Source: an uncultured Bacteroidia bacterium
Lineage (GTDB): Bacteria; Bacteroidota; Bacteroidia; Bacteroidales; F082
Assembly (NCBI GenBank): GCA_902791165.1
Contig: CADAVB010000010.1
Span: forward strand, 62,001 to 126,000
Length of the DNA stretch: 64,000 bases
Direction of reading: 5' to 3'
Numbering within the stretch: the stretch's first letter is position 1; each line of letters begins with the position of its first letter. The position numbers and the translations under genes are program-made. Below are positions 17,091 through 29,638 of the stretch, piece after piece. The notes under the pieces were generated by a model. The model was not told the DNA's origin. It saw only the letters and a program-made list of their open reading frames with translations, and did no database searches.

Positions 17091-19574
17091 TTATTGTTCC
17101 AAAGTGTTTTCGGCGGGATTCTCCGCGTCAGGTGTGGACGTTGTCGAGTCTGTCGAAACGGCTTCTTCTATCGTCGCTTCGGCTCCTTCAATGACCTCGG
17201 TTTCGGTCATTTCTTCTTCGTCCTCATGCTCGGTCTTGGTGACGGCGGCGATTTCGTCGTTGCCGCGCAAGTCGATGAGTTTCACGCCTTGTGTGGCACG
17301 ACCCATCACGCGCAACTTGCTGACTTCCATTCTGATAACGATACCCGATTTGTTGATAATCATCAGGTCGTCGTCGTCTGTCACGCCCTTGATGGCGATG
17401 AGGTCGCCGGTCTTTTCGGTGATGTTCAAGGTCTTCACGCCCTTCGCTCCACGGTTGGTGATGCGGTAGTCGTCGATGTCGGAGCGCTTGCCGAAGCCCT
17501 TTTCGGAAACGACGAGCACGGTTTGTTGCGGGTCGTTGATGCACACCATGCCGATGACTTCATCCTCAGGTGAGCCTAACGTGATGGCTTTCACGCCCGT
17601 TGCGATGCCGTTTTGGCGGATGTTCTTATATGCGGCCAAATTGGTCTTCTTGATGATGCCCTTCTTGGTGCAAAGGATGATGTAGTTGTTTTCGAGGTAT
17701 TCCTCGTCGCTCATGCTCTTCACATTGAGGTAAGCCATCACCTTATTATCTTTGTCAATCGGAATCAGGTTTTGGATGGCGCGACCCTTGCTGTTTTTGC
17801 CCTCTTCGGGAATCTCGAAGGCCCTGAGTTTGTAGCACTTACCTTGTTCGGTGAAGAAGAGCAAGTGGTTGTGATTGGTGGCCGTGAAGATGTGCTCGAT
17901 GAAGTCGGTGTCGCGGGTGGCGGAGCCTTTCGAGCCCTTGCCTCCCCTACTCTGCACGCGGTATTCGCTCAGCGGGGTGCGCTTCACATAGCCGAGGTGC
18001 GAGATGGTGATGACCACGGCGTCGTCGGCGATGATGTCTTCCATGCGGAATTCGCCGGCGGCGGGCACGATTTGGGTGCGGCGGGCGTCGCCATATTTTT
18101 CCTTGATGACCAAGAGTTCGTCCTTGATGATTTGGAACTGCAATTCCACATTTTGTAGAATATCGTGGAAATGTTTGATGCGCTCGCGGATTTCGTCCAA
18201 CTCATCCAAGATTTTCTTGATTTCGAGGCCGGCCAACTGACCGAGGCGGTAGGCCACGATGGCGCTGGCTTGCGGGTCGTCGAAGCCGAAGCGTTCCATG
18301 ATGGCTTGCTTGGCCTCAGGTGTGCCGCCTTTACAGGCGCGGATGGTGGCGATGATTTCATCGACGATGTCGATGGCGCGTGCCAAGCCTTCCAGGATAT
18401 GGGCACGGTCTTCGGCTTTCTTCAGCTCGAAGCGGGTGCGGCGCATGATAATCTCGTGGCGATGTTCCACGAAATGCTCAATCAATTGCTTGAGGTTCAG
18501 TGTATAAGGACGACCGTGCACCAGAGCCACGTTGTTCACGTTGAACGAGCTTTGCAGCGGGGTCATCATGAAAAGCTTGTTCAAAACCACGTCGGGGTTG
18601 GCGTCGCGCTTCAGTTCATACACCACGCGGATGCCTTTGCGGTCTGATTCGTCGCGGATGTCGGCGAGGCCTTCCAATTTCTTGTCGCTCACGAGGTCGG
18701 CGGTCTTCTTGATCATCTCAGCCTTGTTCACTTGGTAAGGTAACGAGGTGGCGATGATGCGCTCGTGTCCGTTGTGCTCCTCAAAGTGGGTTTCGCCGCG
18801 CAACACGATGCGTCCCCTACCCGTCTCAAAGGCCTCACGCACGCCTTCGTAGCCGTAGATGATGCCGGCGGTCGGGAAATCGGGTGCCTTGATGTGCTGC
18901 ATGAGTTCCTGCACGGTGATGTCGCGGTTGTCGATATAGGCAATGATACCATCGACACATTCGCTGAGGTTGTGCGGGGCCATGTTGGTCGCCATACCCA
19001 CGGCGATGCCGTTGGTTCCATTTACTAATAAGGTGGGGATTTGCGTTGGCAGCACGGTAGGCTCTTGCAGAGAGTCGTCGAAGTTGTTCTGGAAATCGAC
19101 GGTGTCTTTGTCGAGGTCGTCGAGCATTTCCTCAGAAATTTTCTGCAAACGCGCCTCGGTATAACGCATGGCGGCGGGGCTGTCGCCATCGACGGAGCCG
19201 AAGTTACCTTGGCCATCGACCAAGGGATAGCGCAACGACCAACTTTGGGCCATGCGCACCATGGCGTCATACACCGACGAGTCGCCGTGCGGGTGGTACT
19301 TACCGAGCACTTCACCGACGATACGGGCCGACTTCTTGTAGCCACTGCGTGAGCTTACGCCGAGTTCCTTCATGCCATAAAGCACACGACGGTGCACGGG
19401 TTTGAGGCCGTCGCGCACGTCGGGCAAGGCGCGTGAGATGATGACCGACATCGAATAGTCGATGTAAGCCGTCTTCATTTGGTTCTCAAGATTGACCTTG
19501 ATAATCTTTTCCCCAGAGAGTTCTTCGGGGGTTTCTTCCTGATTTTCAGGGTTGATGATATTGTTTTCGTCCAT
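17091..19574 (-). CDS. gyrA: DNA gyrase subunit A
   Basis: An 827-residue type II topoisomerase subunit that cuts and rejoins DNA. The catalytic tyrosine is in [12 protein letters not shown] (about residue 133). The quinolone-determining region reads [12 protein letters not shown], with Ser and Asp at the two key positions, so no classical resistance change is present. The C-terminal beta-pinwheel starts with the GyrA box SRGGKGSKG (about residue 540), which separates it from ParC-type proteins. The last 60 residues are acidic and low-complexity ([20 protein letters not shown]). A -7 box TAATTTTG is at 19612-19619. It is divergent from clpC. Confidence 0.96.
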   Translation of the reverse strand: MDENNIINPENQEETPEELSGEKIIKVNLENQMKTAYIDYSMSVIISRALPDVRDGLKPVHRRVLYGMKELGVSSRSGYKKSARIVGEVLGKYHPHGDSSVYDAMVRMAQSWSLRYPLVDGQGNFGSVDGDSPAAMRYTEARLQKISEEMLDDLDKDTVDFQNNFDDSLQEPTVLPTQIPTLLVNGTNGIAVGMATNMAPHNLSECVDGIIAYIDNRDITVQELMQHIKAPDFPTAGIIYGYEGVREAFETGRGRIVLRGETHFEEHNGHERIIATSLPYQVNKAEMIKKTADLVSDKKLEGLADIRDESDRKGIRVVYELKRDANPDVVLNKLFMMTPLQSSFNVNNVALVHGRPYTLNLKQLIEHFVEHRHEIIMRRTRFELKKAEDRAHILEGLARAIDIVDEIIATIRACKGGTPEAKQAIMERFGFDDPQASAIVAYRLGQLAGLEIKKILDELDEIRERIKHFHDILQNVELQFQIIKDELLVIKEKYGDARRTQIVPAAGEFRMEDIIADDAVVITISHLGYVKRTPLSEYRVQSRGGKGSKGSATRDTDFIEHIFTATNHNHLLFFTEQGKCYKLRAFEIPEEGKNSKGRAIQNLIPIDKDNKVMAYLNVKSMSDEEYLENNYIILCTKKGIIKKTNLAAYKNIRQNGIATGVKAITLGSPEDEVIGMVCINDPQQTVLVVSEKGFGKRSDIDDYRITNRGAKGVKTLNITEKTGDLIAIKGVTDDDDLMIINKSGIVIRMEVSKLRVMGRATQGVKLIDLRGNDEIAAVTKTEHEDEEEMTETEVIEGAEATIEEAVSTDSTTSTPDAENPAENTLEQ

Positions 19575-19611
19575 TTTTTGGAGTTTATTTTCGCTTTTTC
19601 TAATAAAGGTG

Positions 19612-19619
19612 CAAAATTA
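19612..19619 (-). promoter_or_regulatory. -7 promoter box of gyrA
   Basis: On the minus strand the sequence reads TAATTTTG, matching TAnnTTTG, 38 bp before the gyrA ATG. A TTTG on the same strand lies 22 bp further upstream (19642-19645), one base beyond the usual spacing. Confidence 0.5.
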
Positions 19620-19645
19620 CAAAATTATCTGATTGGTTTTGCAAA

Positions 19646-19707
19646 ACCTACATTTTTTCTGACGACTTTTGACCCAAAACTTACACTTTTTCTGACGAGT
19701 TTCGTCC
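19646..19707. repeat. Two-copy 33-bp direct repeat between gyrA and clpC
   Basis: TTTTTCTGACGA occurs twice with a period of exactly 33 bp (TCTGACGA at 19658 and 19691). On the minus strand both copies read GAAAAA..TGTA..TTTTG. That core and the 33-bp period are shared with the longer array at 41962-42080, so the two arrays look like one repeat family. Confidence 0.65.
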
Positions 19708-19756
19708 AATAATCTTGAAAAGATGTAAAATTATGGCGCGGCTCAATTTTTGTTCG

Positions 19757-19764
19757 TACCTTTG
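19757..19764 (+). promoter_or_regulatory. -7 promoter box of clpC
   Basis: TACCTTTG is a full match to TAnnTTTG, 75 bp before the clpC ATG. No clear -33 TTTG is seen. Confidence 0.5.
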
Positions 19765-19838
19765 CACTCCGTTTTGAAAAGAGTGCAAGAGAACGAAGTC
19801 TTGTTTTTAGTAATTGATTATCAAGAAAGTAGAGAAAT

Positions 19839-22415
19839 ATGGACGCAAAATTTTCACCCCGTGTTCGTGACATTTTGTCACTCAGTCACGAGGAAGCGAA
19901 ACGACTTGGCAACGCATACGTGGGCTTGGAGCACCTTTTTTTGGGCATGTTGAAGGAAGGCGGCAGCATCTCCATCAAGATGCTTGAAAACCTCAACCTC
20001 AACATGGAGGTTTTCACGAAAAAGCTCGAAGCCTCGGTGCGAACCGCCAACCCCTACCCTAACACCAACCTCGCCCTGCCGCTCACCAAGCAGGCCGAGC
20101 GTGTGCTGAAGTTCACCTACATCATCGCTAAAGAGTTCCGCTCGGAAATCGTCCGCTCGGAGCACCTGATGTTGGCCATCCTGCACGAAAAGAATAATAT
20201 CATATCACAGAACCTTGAATTTGAAGGAATTAACTACGACAATTTCAAGAACGAACTGATTCGCTACAACGCCTCGACGGGCAAAGACAACCCCGTGCAG
20301 CAAGAGGAAACCGCAAAGCCGCAAAACGTTTACGAAGAGGAAAACGATGAGCTTGACGACTTGCTGAACGAGATGAAGCCGCAACCGGAAAAGTCGAAGA
20401 AAACCAGCAACATAAAGAGCAAAACGCCCGTGTTGGACAACTTTGGCCGCGACCTCACCAAGGCCGCCGAGGAAAACCGCCTCGACCCCATCGTGGGCCG
20501 CGAGCGCGAGCTGGAACGCATCGCCCAAATCCTCAGCCGCCGAAAGAAAAACAACCCGATCCTGATTGGCGAACCAGGCGTGGGCAAGTCGGCCATAGCG
20601 GAAGGTCTGGCCATCCGCATCATCCAGCACCGCGTGCCACGCACCTTATTTAATAAGCGCGTCGTCATGCTCGACATCGGCGCCATCGTGGCCGGCACCA
20701 AATATCGCGGCCAGTTTGAGGAACGCATCAAGGCCATCCTCAACGAGCTGACCGCCAACCGCGACATCATCCTCTTCATGGACGAAATCCACACGATGGT
20801 GGGCGCGGGCAATGCCAACGGTTCACTCGATGCCAGCAACATGTTCAAACCGGCTTTGGCGCGAGGCGAACTACAGTGCATCGGCTCCACCACTTTGGAC
20901 GAATACCGCCAATACATCGAGAAAGACGGCGCTTTGGAACGCCGCTTCCAGAAGATTCTCGTCGAGCCGACCACACCCGAGGAAACCGTTGAAATCCTGA
21001 ACAATATCCGTCCTCGCTATGAGGACCATCACCTTGTGCGCTACACTCCCGAGGCCATCGAGGCTTGCGTGAAGCTCACTGACCGTTACCTCACCGACCG
21101 CCACCTGCCCGACAAGGCTATCGACGCCTTGGATGAAGCCGGTGCAAGGGTTCATATCAAGAACATTGACGTGCCTGCCGAAATCACCGAACTGGAAGGC
21201 CGACTTGAAGAGGTGCGCAAGGACAAGAAAGCCGCCGTCGCGGAACAAAAGTTTGAGGAAGCCGGAATGTACCGCAACGAGGAAGTGAAGCTCATCGACC
21301 AACTCGATAGAGCCAAGAAAGAATGGGACGAAAACGCCGTTTCGCACCGCCAAAAGGTTACAGAACAGAACGTTGCGGAAGTCGTGGCCATGATGACGGG
21401 CGTGCCCGTGCAGCGTATCGCCAAGAACGAAGGTGACCGACTGATGAACATGGCTGACGAATTGGCCGGCAGCGTCATCGGACAGGACGAGGCCATCAAG
21501 AAGGTGACCAAAGCCATACGCCGCAACCGCGCCGGACTGAAAGACCCCACCAAGCCCATCGGATCGTTCATCTTCCTCGGCCCGACGGGTGTCGGAAAGA
21601 CCTACTTGGCCAAAGTTTTGGCAAAGTATCTCTTTGATTCTGAGGATGCTCTAATCCGTATCGACATGAGCGAATATATGGAGAAGTTTGCCGTTTCGCG
21701 CCTCGTCGGTGCGCCTCCCGGATACGTCGGCTACGAAGAAGGCGGCCAACTCACCGAGAAAGTGCGCCGCAAGCCCTACTCCATCGTCCTCCTTGACGAA
21801 ATCGAGAAAGCCCACCCCGATGTGTTCAACCTGCTACTGCAAGTGCTTGACGACGGACAACTTACTGACTCTCTGGGGCGTAAGGTCGATTTCAAGAACA
21901 CCATCATCATTATGACTTCCAACATCGGCTCGCGGCAGCTGAAAGACTTTGGTCAAGGCGTGGGCTTCGGCACACAGGCCAAACTGAACGCCAAGAACGA
22001 GTATTCGCAAAGCGTCATCGAGAACGCCTTGAAGCGCACCTTCGCCCCCGAGTTCCTCAACCGCGTGGATGATGTGGTGATGTTCAACTCGTTGGAAAAG
22101 AAAGATATACACAAGATTATCGGCATCGAGATTCGCCATGTGGTGAAGCGTGTCGAAGAGATGGGCTACAAGATCGAACTCACCGAAAAGGCCTTGGATT
22201 TCATCGCCGAAAAGGGCTGGGACGAGCAATATGGCGCCCGTCCGCTGAAACGCGCCGTACAGAAATATGTGGAAGACGTGTTGGCCGACGCCATCATTTC
22301 CTCAAATCTTCACATCGGCGACCTGATTTCCATCGACTTGGCCGAAAACGGCGAGGAAACCGCAGTGAACATCGTCCCAAAAAACGAAAGAATACTTGAA
22401 GAAGCTGTTGTGTGA
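19839..22415 (+). CDS. clpC: ATP-dependent Clp protease ATPase subunit ClpC
   Basis: An 858-residue AAA+ unfoldase that feeds substrates to ClpP. It contains a double Clp N domain (residues 1-150), a first AAA module with Walker [14 protein letters not shown] (about 247) and Walker B LFMDEIH, and a middle region with an UVR-type coiled segment ([20 protein letters not shown], about 467). A second AAA module has [12 protein letters not shown] (about 583) and [20 protein letters not shown] Walker B. The C-terminal D2-small domain is complete. It starts at ATG 19839 following TATGGACGC. The cca gene starts 2 bp after its stop, so they are co-transcribed. Confidence 0.95.
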   Translation: MDAKFSPRVRDILSLSHEEAKRLGNAYVGLEHLFLGMLKEGGSISIKMLENLNLNMEVFTKKLEASVRTANPYPNTNLALPLTKQAERVLKFTYIIAKEFRSEIVRSEHLMLAILHEKNNIISQNLEFEGINYDNFKNELIRYNASTGKDNPVQQEETAKPQNVYEEENDELDDLLNEMKPQPEKSKKTSNIKSKTPVLDNFGRDLTKAAEENRLDPIVGRERELERIAQILSRRKKNNPILIGEPGVGKSAIAEGLAIRIIQHRVPRTLFNKRVVMLDIGAIVAGTKYRGQFEERIKAILNELTANRDIILFMDEIHTMVGAGNANGSLDASNMFKPALARGELQCIGSTTLDEYRQYIEKDGALERRFQKILVEPTTPEETVEILNNIRPRYEDHHLVRYTPEAIEACVKLTDRYLTDRHLPDKAIDALDEAGARVHIKNIDVPAEITELEGRLEEVRKDKKAAVAEQKFEEAGMYRNEEVKLIDQLDRAKKEWDENAVSHRQKVTEQNVAEVVAMMTGVPVQRIAKNEGDRLMNMADELAGSVIGQDEAIKKVTKAIRRNRAGLKDPTKPIGSFIFLGPTGVGKTYLAKVLAKYLFDSEDALIRIDMSEYMEKFAVSRLVGAPPGYVGYEEGGQLTEKVRRKPYSIVLLDEIEKAHPDVFNLLLQVLDDGQLTDSLGRKVDFKNTIIIMTSNIGSRQLKDFGQGVGFGTQAKLNAKNEYSQSVIENALKRTFAPEFLNRVDDVVMFNSLEKKDIHKIIGIEIRHVVKRVEEMGYKIELTEKALDFIAEKGWDEQYGARPLKRAVQKYVEDVLADAIISSNLHIGDLISIDLAENGEETAVNIVPKNERILEEAVV

Positions 22416-22417
22416 CA

Positions 22418-23893
22418 ATGAATTACGACTTCAAGAAACATATTAGCAGCCCGATTTTCAAGGTCATCGCCTATTCCAGCATGGAGTTGGGCTACAAGAG
22501 CTATGTCATCGGCGGCTATGTGCGCGACATTCTTTTGCGCCGCCCGTCAAACGACATCGACGTAGTGACGGTGGGCAGCGGCATCGCCCTTGCAAAAAAG
22601 GTGGCCTCTCACCTGCCCGGCCACAAGGAAGTCAAATACTACGGTGCGTTTGGCACGGCCATGATTCATTACGACGGCATGGAGGTTGAGTTTGTGGGCG
22701 CGAGAAAGGAATCCTACGACCGCAACAGCCGCAAGCCAGTGGTGGAAAATGGCACCTTGGAAGACGACATCAGTCGCCGCGACTTCACCATTAACGCACT
22801 GGCTATCAGCCTCAACAAGGAAGATTTCGGCACCCTCATCGACCGCTACAACGGCATGGCCGACATGGAAGAACTCACCCTGCGCACTCCCCTCGACCCC
22901 GACATCACCTACAGCGACGACCCGCTCCGAATGATGCGCGCCATCAGGTTTGCCTCGCAGTTGAGGTTTTACATTGAGCCAGAGTCGTTTGCGTCCATCA
23001 AGCGCAACGCCGAGCGCATCAAAATCGTGTCGATGGAGCGCGTCACCGAGGAACTGAACAAAATCATCCTCTCGCCACGGCCTTCCATTGGCTTCAAACT
23101 GCTTGACCAAAGCGGACTTTTGAAGTTGATTCTGCCCCAAGTTTCACTTCTCAAAGGAGTTGAAGTAGTGCAAGGCAAAGGACATAAAGACAATTTCTTA
23201 CATACGCTTCAAGTCCTCGACCAAGTGTCCGAAAAGAGCGACGATCTTTGGCTGCGTTGGGCGGCCCTGTTGCACGACATCGCCAAACCCCAAACCAAAC
23301 GTTGGGAAGACGGCACCGGCTGGACCTTCCACGGGCACGAGTTCAAAGGCTCCAAGATGGTGCCTAAAATATTTGCCGCCATGAAGTTGCCCCTCAACGA
23401 GAAGATGAAATACGTGCAGAAACTAGTGCAATTGCACATGCGCCCCATCGTGCTCGCAGAGGACATCGTCACAGATTCCGCCGTGCGCCGCCTCCTTTTC
23501 GATGCTGGCGACGACATCGACGACCTAATGCTGCTCTGCCACGCCGACATCACCTCGAAAAATGAAGAAAAGGTGAAGAAATTTCACCACAATTTCGAGA
23601 TTGTGCAGGAAAAACTGAAGGAAATCGAGGCCAAGGATCACCTGCGCAACTGGCAACCGCCTATTGATGGCATTGCCATCATGGAAACGTTTGGGATTCC
23701 AGAAGGGCGCGAGGTCGGGGTCATCAAGAACGCCATTCGCGAGGCCATCTTGGACGGGGTCATCGGGAACAACTTCGCCGAGGCTTACGCCTTTATGATC
23801 GAGGAAGGCAGAAAGCTGAATCTCAGCGTGGTAAAGGAAATCCAAGAGCCAATTATTGTTGCTAACAATGGACCAGTACCAAGCAAAATATAA
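22418..23893 (+). CDS. cca: tRNA CCA-adding nucleotidyltransferase with HD domain
   Basis: A 491-residue class II CCA-adding enzyme from ATG 22418. A GTG at 22412 would overlap clpC and add two residues. The nucleotidyltransferase core has GGYVRDILLRRPSNDIDVV (about residue 30), with the catalytic DxD, and RRDFTINALAI (about 118). The RNA- and primer-binding domain contains DPLRMMRAIRFASQL. An HD phosphohydrolase domain follows with LLHDIAKPQTKRW (about 283) and HMRPIVLAED. It builds or repairs the 3' CCA of tRNAs. It overlaps the same operon as clpC and miaA. Confidence 0.93.
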   Translation: MNYDFKKHISSPIFKVIAYSSMELGYKSYVIGGYVRDILLRRPSNDIDVVTVGSGIALAKKVASHLPGHKEVKYYGAFGTAMIHYDGMEVEFVGARKESYDRNSRKPVVENGTLEDDISRRDFTINALAISLNKEDFGTLIDRYNGMADMEELTLRTPLDPDITYSDDPLRMMRAIRFASQLRFYIEPESFASIKRNAERIKIVSMERVTEELNKIILSPRPSIGFKLLDQSGLLKLILPQVSLLKGVEVVQGKGHKDNFLHTLQVLDQVSEKSDDLWLRWAALLHDIAKPQTKRWEDGTGWTFHGHEFKGSKMVPKIFAAMKLPLNEKMKYVQKLVQLHMRPIVLAEDIVTDSAVRRLLFDAGDDIDDLMLLCHADITSKNEEKVKKFHHNFEIVQEKLKEIEAKDHLRNWQPPIDGIAIMETFGIPEGREVGVIKNAIREAILDGVIGNNFAEAYAFMIEEGRKLNLSVVKEIQEPIIVANNGPVPSKI

Positions 23894-23894
23894 A

Positions 23895-24884
<990 letters not shown>

Positions 24885-25721
24885 CCGTTCCAAAAATAAG
24901 GTTTTGGTCTGAAAGGATTTCTTTTAAGAGACCCTGGAAATGGTAGGCCACTGACCCAACAAAACTGATTTTCAATGTTTTGAAATGCTCGTATCGTAGA
25001 ATAAAAGCCTCGATGAACGCCTTGAAGCAATCTTTCACCAAAGCGCGGATATATGGATGCGCCTGGTTTTCGCCTGCAAACTTGGCAAATGAAGCCAAAT
25101 ACTTGGAAGGCTGTGTTTTATGATAAAGTGTCTGGACGAAATCGGGCAATTCCAAGTGAAAAGTTTCGGCAAACTTCTGCCTCAAATCCTCGGGCATAAA
25201 GCCGTAAAAATAGGCTCTCACCACTTCCCTGCCGATGTGCATCCCGCTGCCCTCGTCACCTACAATATAACCCAAAGAAACGGCCTTTTCCGTGATATTC
25301 TCGCCATCGTAAACACTTGAGTTTGAACCTGTTCCGAGAATACAAGCGATTCCTTTTTCATGTCCCAAAACAGCGTGGCAGACGGCCATAAGGTCGTGGG
25401 TAACGTGGATTTCGGCTTTCGGGAAACGGTCTTGGAACACCATATTTATTAATAGGCGGTTTTGCTCGTTGCCGCAGCCCGTTCCGTAATAATGGACGGA
25501 TTGGATTTCGTCAGGCAAGGATACGTTGTTACAAGTTTTAGCAAGAATCTGAATATCAGTATAATTCGGGTTAAAACCTTCGGTTTGGAAACGATTTGTC
25601 ACCGCGTTTCCGTCCATCAGAATCCATTCAATTTTGGTCGAACCAGCATCGAGGATTAGTTTCATTGAAGTATAATTTTGGCAAAAATAAGAAAAACTTC
25701 AGTAAACAAACACTTTTTTTA

Positions 25722-25729
25722 TAGTTTTG
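25722..25729 (+). promoter_or_regulatory. -7 promoter box of speA
   Basis: TAGTTTTG matches TAnnTTTG and ends 24 bp before ATG 25754, giving a short leader and supporting that start. Confidence 0.5.
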
Positions 25730-25753
25730 CAGCCCAAATTAAAACCGATAGAC

Positions 25754-27640
25754 ATGAGAAAATGGCGCATTGAAGACTCCGAGGACCTTTACAACGTGAA
25801 AGGCTGGGGCGGCAATTACTTTTCCATCAACGAGAAAGGCCACATGGTGGTGACTCCCAAAGAAGGCTGTGCCTCCATCGACCTGCCGGAATTGGTTGAT
25901 GAACTGTCACTTAGGGACGTTTCAGCTCCCATGCTGCTGCGTTTCCCCGACATTCTCGACGACCGCATCAACAAGATTGACTCCTGCTTCAAGGAGGCGG
26001 CCAAAGAATATGAGTTCCACGGACAGAATTTCGTGGTCATGCCTATTAAGGTGAACCAAATGCGCCCCGTGGTCGAGGAAATCGTGAGTCACGGCAAAAA
26101 GTGCAATATTGGTTTGGAAGCCGGCTCGAAGCCTGAACTCCACGCCATTATCGCGCTCGGCACCGACTCGGATTCCTTAATTGTTTGTAACGGCTACAAG
26201 GACGAGGAATTTATCGAACTGGCTTTGCTCGCCCAAAAGATGGGTCGCAAAATCATCATCGTCATTGAGAAGCTGAACGAACTGAAGACGACGGCAAAAA
26301 TCGCTAAACGCTTGAAAGTCACGCCCAACCTTGGCGTGCGCATCAAGTTGGCCAGCTCAGGATCGGGCAAATGGGAGGAATCGGGCGGCGACGGCAGCAA
26401 GTTCGGCCTCACCTCGTCGGAACTCCTCGAAGCCCTCGACTTCCTTGAGGAACACAGCATGAAAGACTGCCTGAAACTCGTTCATTACCACATCGGTAGC
26501 CAAGTCAGCAAAATCAAGAAAATCAACGTGGCCCTTCGCGAAGCGGCACAGTTCTATGTGCAGCTCTACAAGATGGGCTTCCACATCGAATATGTCGATA
26601 TGGGCGGCGGCCTCGGCGTCGATTACGACGGTACCCGCTCAAGCAGCGCAAGCTCAGTGAATTATAGCATCCAAGAATACGCCAACAACGCGATTTATAC
26701 CATCGTGGATGCCTGCGACAAGAACGAACTGCCCCACCCCAACGTCATCTGCGAGTCGGGGCGCGCCCTCACCGCGCACCATTCCGTGCTGATTTTCGAG
26801 GTGCTGGAAAAGACCTCGCTACCCGAATGGGACGACAACGAAGAGCCCGAGGAAGACGACCACGAACTCATCAAGGAGCTTTACGATTCGTGGGACGAAC
26901 TCACCAAAAACTCATCGCTCGAGATCTGGCACGACGCGCAGGAAATCCGCGAAGAGGCTCTCAACCTGTTCAGCCTCGGACTGTTAGACCTCAAGTCGAG
27001 GGCCAAGATAGAGCGTCTTTTCTGGAGCATCGCTCGCGAGGTGAACCACATCGCCAACAGCCTGAAACGTGTGCCCGAAGACTTCACTTCGCTTCCTAAA
27101 CTCTTGGCCGACAAATACTTCTGCAACTTCTCACTGTTCCAGTCCCTGCCCGACCTTTGGGCCATCGACCAACTCTTCCCCATCATTCCCATCCAAAGGC
27201 TTGACGAAAACCCAACCCATTTGGCCACCTTGCAGGACATCACCTGCGACAGCGACGGCAAAATCACCAGCTTCGTGGGCAAGGCTACGCCGCACACCAT
27301 TCCGCTGCACAACTTCACCGACAAGGAGCATTACTATATCGGCGTGTTCCTCGTGGGCGCGTATCAGGAAATCCTCGGCGACTTGCACAACCTGTTTGGC
27401 GACACCAACGCGGTGCACGTTTCCGTTGATGAGAAAGGCTATTACATCGACCAAGTCATTGACGGCGAGACCGTTGCCGACGTGCTCGAATACGTCCAAT
27501 ACAGCCCAAAGAAACTCGTCCGCACCGTGGAGACTTGGGTTACCAAGTGCGTCAAGGAAGGCAAGATTTCGGTCGAAGAAGGCAAGGAATTCCTGTCCAA
27601 CTATCGGTCGGGGCTTTACGGTTATACCTATTTGGAGTAA
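25754..27640 (+). CDS. speA: Biosynthetic arginine decarboxylase
   Basis: A 628-residue PLP-dependent decarboxylase making agmatine from arginine, the first step of polyamine synthesis. It starts at ATG 25754 (MRKWRIEDSEDLYNVKGWGG, the usual opening); an upstream frame would add nine residues. The PLP lysine is in VMPIKVNQMRPVVEEI (about residue 97). Other landmarks are GLEAGSKPEL, LGVRIKL, SKFGLTSSEL, HYHIGSQ, VDMGGGLGVDYDG and the C-terminal CESGRALTAHH. Length is normal for SpeA (about 630). It is cytoplasmic and apparently monocistronic, ending in a palindromic repeat. Confidence 0.95.
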   Translation: MRKWRIEDSEDLYNVKGWGGNYFSINEKGHMVVTPKEGCASIDLPELVDELSLRDVSAPMLLRFPDILDDRINKIDSCFKEAAKEYEFHGQNFVVMPIKVNQMRPVVEEIVSHGKKCNIGLEAGSKPELHAIIALGTDSDSLIVCNGYKDEEFIELALLAQKMGRKIIIVIEKLNELKTTAKIAKRLKVTPNLGVRIKLASSGSGKWEESGGDGSKFGLTSSELLEALDFLEEHSMKDCLKLVHYHIGSQVSKIKKINVALREAAQFYVQLYKMGFHIEYVDMGGGLGVDYDGTRSSSASSVNYSIQEYANNAIYTIVDACDKNELPHPNVICESGRALTAHHSVLIFEVLEKTSLPEWDDNEEPEEDDHELIKELYDSWDELTKNSSLEIWHDAQEIREEALNLFSLGLLDLKSRAKIERLFWSIAREVNHIANSLKRVPEDFTSLPKLLADKYFCNFSLFQSLPDLWAIDQLFPIIPIQRLDENPTHLATLQDITCDSDGKITSFVGKATPHTIPLHNFTDKEHYYIGVFLVGAYQEILGDLHNLFGDTNAVHVSVDEKGYYIDQVIDGETVADVLEYVQYSPKKLVRTVETWVTKCVKEGKISVEEGKEFLSNYRSGLYGYTYLE

Positions 27641-27654
27641 TCAGTTTTTGCCTT

Positions 27655-27730
27655 CGGCTTACGACTATGACAATGGCCGCTCCTACCTTATTGTAGAGGC
27701 GGCCATTGCCATAAGCCATAGGCCATAATA
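27655..27730. repeat. Palindromic repeat, GGCCATA family (second copy)
   Basis: AATGGCCGC and GCGGCCATT are inverted arms around an AT-rich loop, and the right end reads ATAAGCCATAGGCCATA, closely matching the copy at 10129-10206. The arm ends one base from the stop codon of the acyl-CoA ligase gene at 27732. Confidence 0.75.
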
Positions 27731-27731
27731 T

Positions 27732-29501
27732 TCAAGCAAACATCTTCTCAATCACATCCTTATACTTCGCCGTGATGACTTTGCGCTTGGCTTTCAGCGT
27801 GGGCGTGAGCAAGCCGTTGGCGATGCTCCACTCGTCGGCAAGGAGAACATGTTTCTTGATTTTTTCGGTTTCGCCCAAACTTTTGTTCAAGGTGTTCACT
27901 TCCTTGGCGTAATGCTTCAGCACTTCGGGATTCTTGATCATCTCCTCATTAGAGGTATAAGGGATTTTCTCGTGAGCGCACCATGCCTTCAGGTCGGCGA
28001 AGCTCGGTATGATGAGCGCACCGGCGAATTTCTGGTTCTCGCCCACCACAAGAATTTGCTCAATCAGCTTGGAGGCGCAGAACTTGGCCTCGATGACGTC
28101 GGGGTTGATGTACTTGCCGCCCGAGGTCTTGAACAGGCTCTTGATGCGTCCCGTGATGCGCAGACGATTGTATTGATCGATTTCGCCCATGTCGCCCGTG
28201 TGGAACCATCCGTCCTCATCGATGACTTCCTTGGTGAGTTCAGGCTGTTTGTAGTAGCCCATCATCACATTGTGTCCACGGCAAAGGATTTCGCCGTTGT
28301 CGGCAATCTTCACCTCCGTTCCGGGTAGCGGCTGCCCCACATAGCCCACCTCGCGCCCATGCGGGTTGCGGGTGCTTACGGCAATGACGGGTGAGGTTTC
28401 AGTGAGGCCATAGCCTTCGAAGACCGGCATCTTGATGGCCGAGAAGAAGCCCGCTATCTTTTGCGAAATGGCGGCGGCACCCGACACGATGATGTCGAAG
28501 TTCTCGGCTCCGATGTTGGCGCGTATCTTGCTGTAAACCAGCTTGTCGGCAATGCCTAACTTGATGTCGTAGAACCAATGGCGGCTGTCGGACGGAATCT
28601 TGTAGCGTTCGCCGAGGTGCAAGGCCCAGAAGAAAATCATCCTCGCGATGCCTTTTTGTTTCTTTCCGGATTGGTAAATCGCGTCGTAGAAACGCTCAAG
28701 CACACGTGGCACGGCGCACATCATCGTGGGATGGATTTCGCGCATGTCGGCAGCGATGGTGGCCAAACTTTCGGCGTAATAGATTGACATTCCGCGATAT
28801 TGGTAGCAATAGTTCAGTGCGCGCTCGTAGGCATGACACACTGGCAAGAAGCTGAAGGCCTTGTCGGAGTGGTCGCTGATGGTGTAATGGAAGTTCTTGA
28901 ACTGGTTCATCAGGTTGTGGTGCGAGAGCATCACGCCCTTGGGTGTGCCCGTAGTGCCCGAGGTGTAGATGATGGTGGCACATTCCATTTCATCGACGGC
29001 GGCTTTGCGGGCTTCAAGTTCCTCGGGGTGAGGGTGTTCTTTTCCTAATTCAAGCAGTTGGTCGAAATAAGGATATTTCTCGCGGTCGATCATGGTATAG
29101 ACCAATTTCACATTGGGTGCGTCGGGCAGGATGTTGGTCACTTTGTTCATCACGGACAGGCCGTCGATGACGACCATCTTGGCGTCGCAGTCGGCAAGGA
29201 TGTAGCGATAGTCTTCCTCGCTGATGGTGGGATAAATCGGCACGGTGACGGCACCCACTTGGCTGATGGCCATGTCGAGCATGTTCCATTCGGGGCGGTT
29301 GGTCAAAATCATGGCCACTTTGTCGTCCTTCTCGATGCCCAATTCAATGAGGGCGTAACTCAACAAATTAGCATACTCTTGATAAGATTGGGCGCTGTAT
29401 TTCACCCATTCCCCGTTCTTTTTGCCGGCAAGGGCTGCTTGCTGGTTGGGGTACTTCTCCACGTAATTTTGGAGAAGGTCAAAAACTCTTTTGATTTCCA
29501 T
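27732..29501 (-). CDS. Long-chain fatty acid-CoA ligase (AMP-binding)
   Basis: A 589-residue adenylate-forming enzyme, starting at ATG 29501 (MEIKRVFDLLQNYVEKYP). The open frame extends 33 codons upstream without family similarity. The AMP-binding motif is ATIIYTSGTTGTPKGVMLSH (about residue 176). Other blocks are VFEGYGLTETSPV, HTGDMGEID and RIKSLFKTSGGKYINP, which are usual in FAA1-type ligases. It activates fatty acids to acyl-CoA, probably at the inner membrane face. Its substrate chain length is not shown by the sequence. It ends one base from a palindromic repeat. Confidence 0.9.
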   Translation of the reverse strand: MEIKRVFDLLQNYVEKYPNQQAALAGKKNGEWVKYSAQSYQEYANLLSYALIELGIEKDDKVAMILTNRPEWNMLDMAISQVGAVTVPIYPTISEEDYRYILADCDAKMVVIDGLSVMNKVTNILPDAPNVKLVYTMIDREKYPYFDQLLELGKEHPHPEELEARKAAVDEMECATIIYTSGTTGTPKGVMLSHHNLMNQFKNFHYTISDHSDKAFSFLPVCHAYERALNYCYQYRGMSIYYAESLATIAADMREIHPTMMCAVPRVLERFYDAIYQSGKKQKGIARMIFFWALHLGERYKIPSDSRHWFYDIKLGIADKLVYSKIRANIGAENFDIIVSGAAAISQKIAGFFSAIKMPVFEGYGLTETSPVIAVSTRNPHGREVGYVGQPLPGTEVKIADNGEILCRGHNVMMGYYKQPELTKEVIDEDGWFHTGDMGEIDQYNRLRITGRIKSLFKTSGGKYINPDVIEAKFCASKLIEQILVVGENQKFAGALIIPSFADLKAWCAHEKIPYTSNEEMIKNPEVLKHYAKEVNTLNKSLGETEKIKKHVLLADEWSIANGLLTPTLKAKRKVITAKYKDVIEKMFA

Positions 29502-29638
29502 ATCGTTCAATCTGAGTTGGTTTCTTAACATAAGAAGGCGCAAATATAGACATTTTCCAAATTCGCTCCGATTTTTAAGCAAAAACTCGGTTTTTTTCAA
29601 TCAAACGCAAAGGCTGTCTATTACCACAACCCCAATCC

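Noticed and set aside
22412..22418. GTG start for the CCA transferase
   Set aside because: It overlaps the clpC end; ATG 22418 gives the normal N-terminus.
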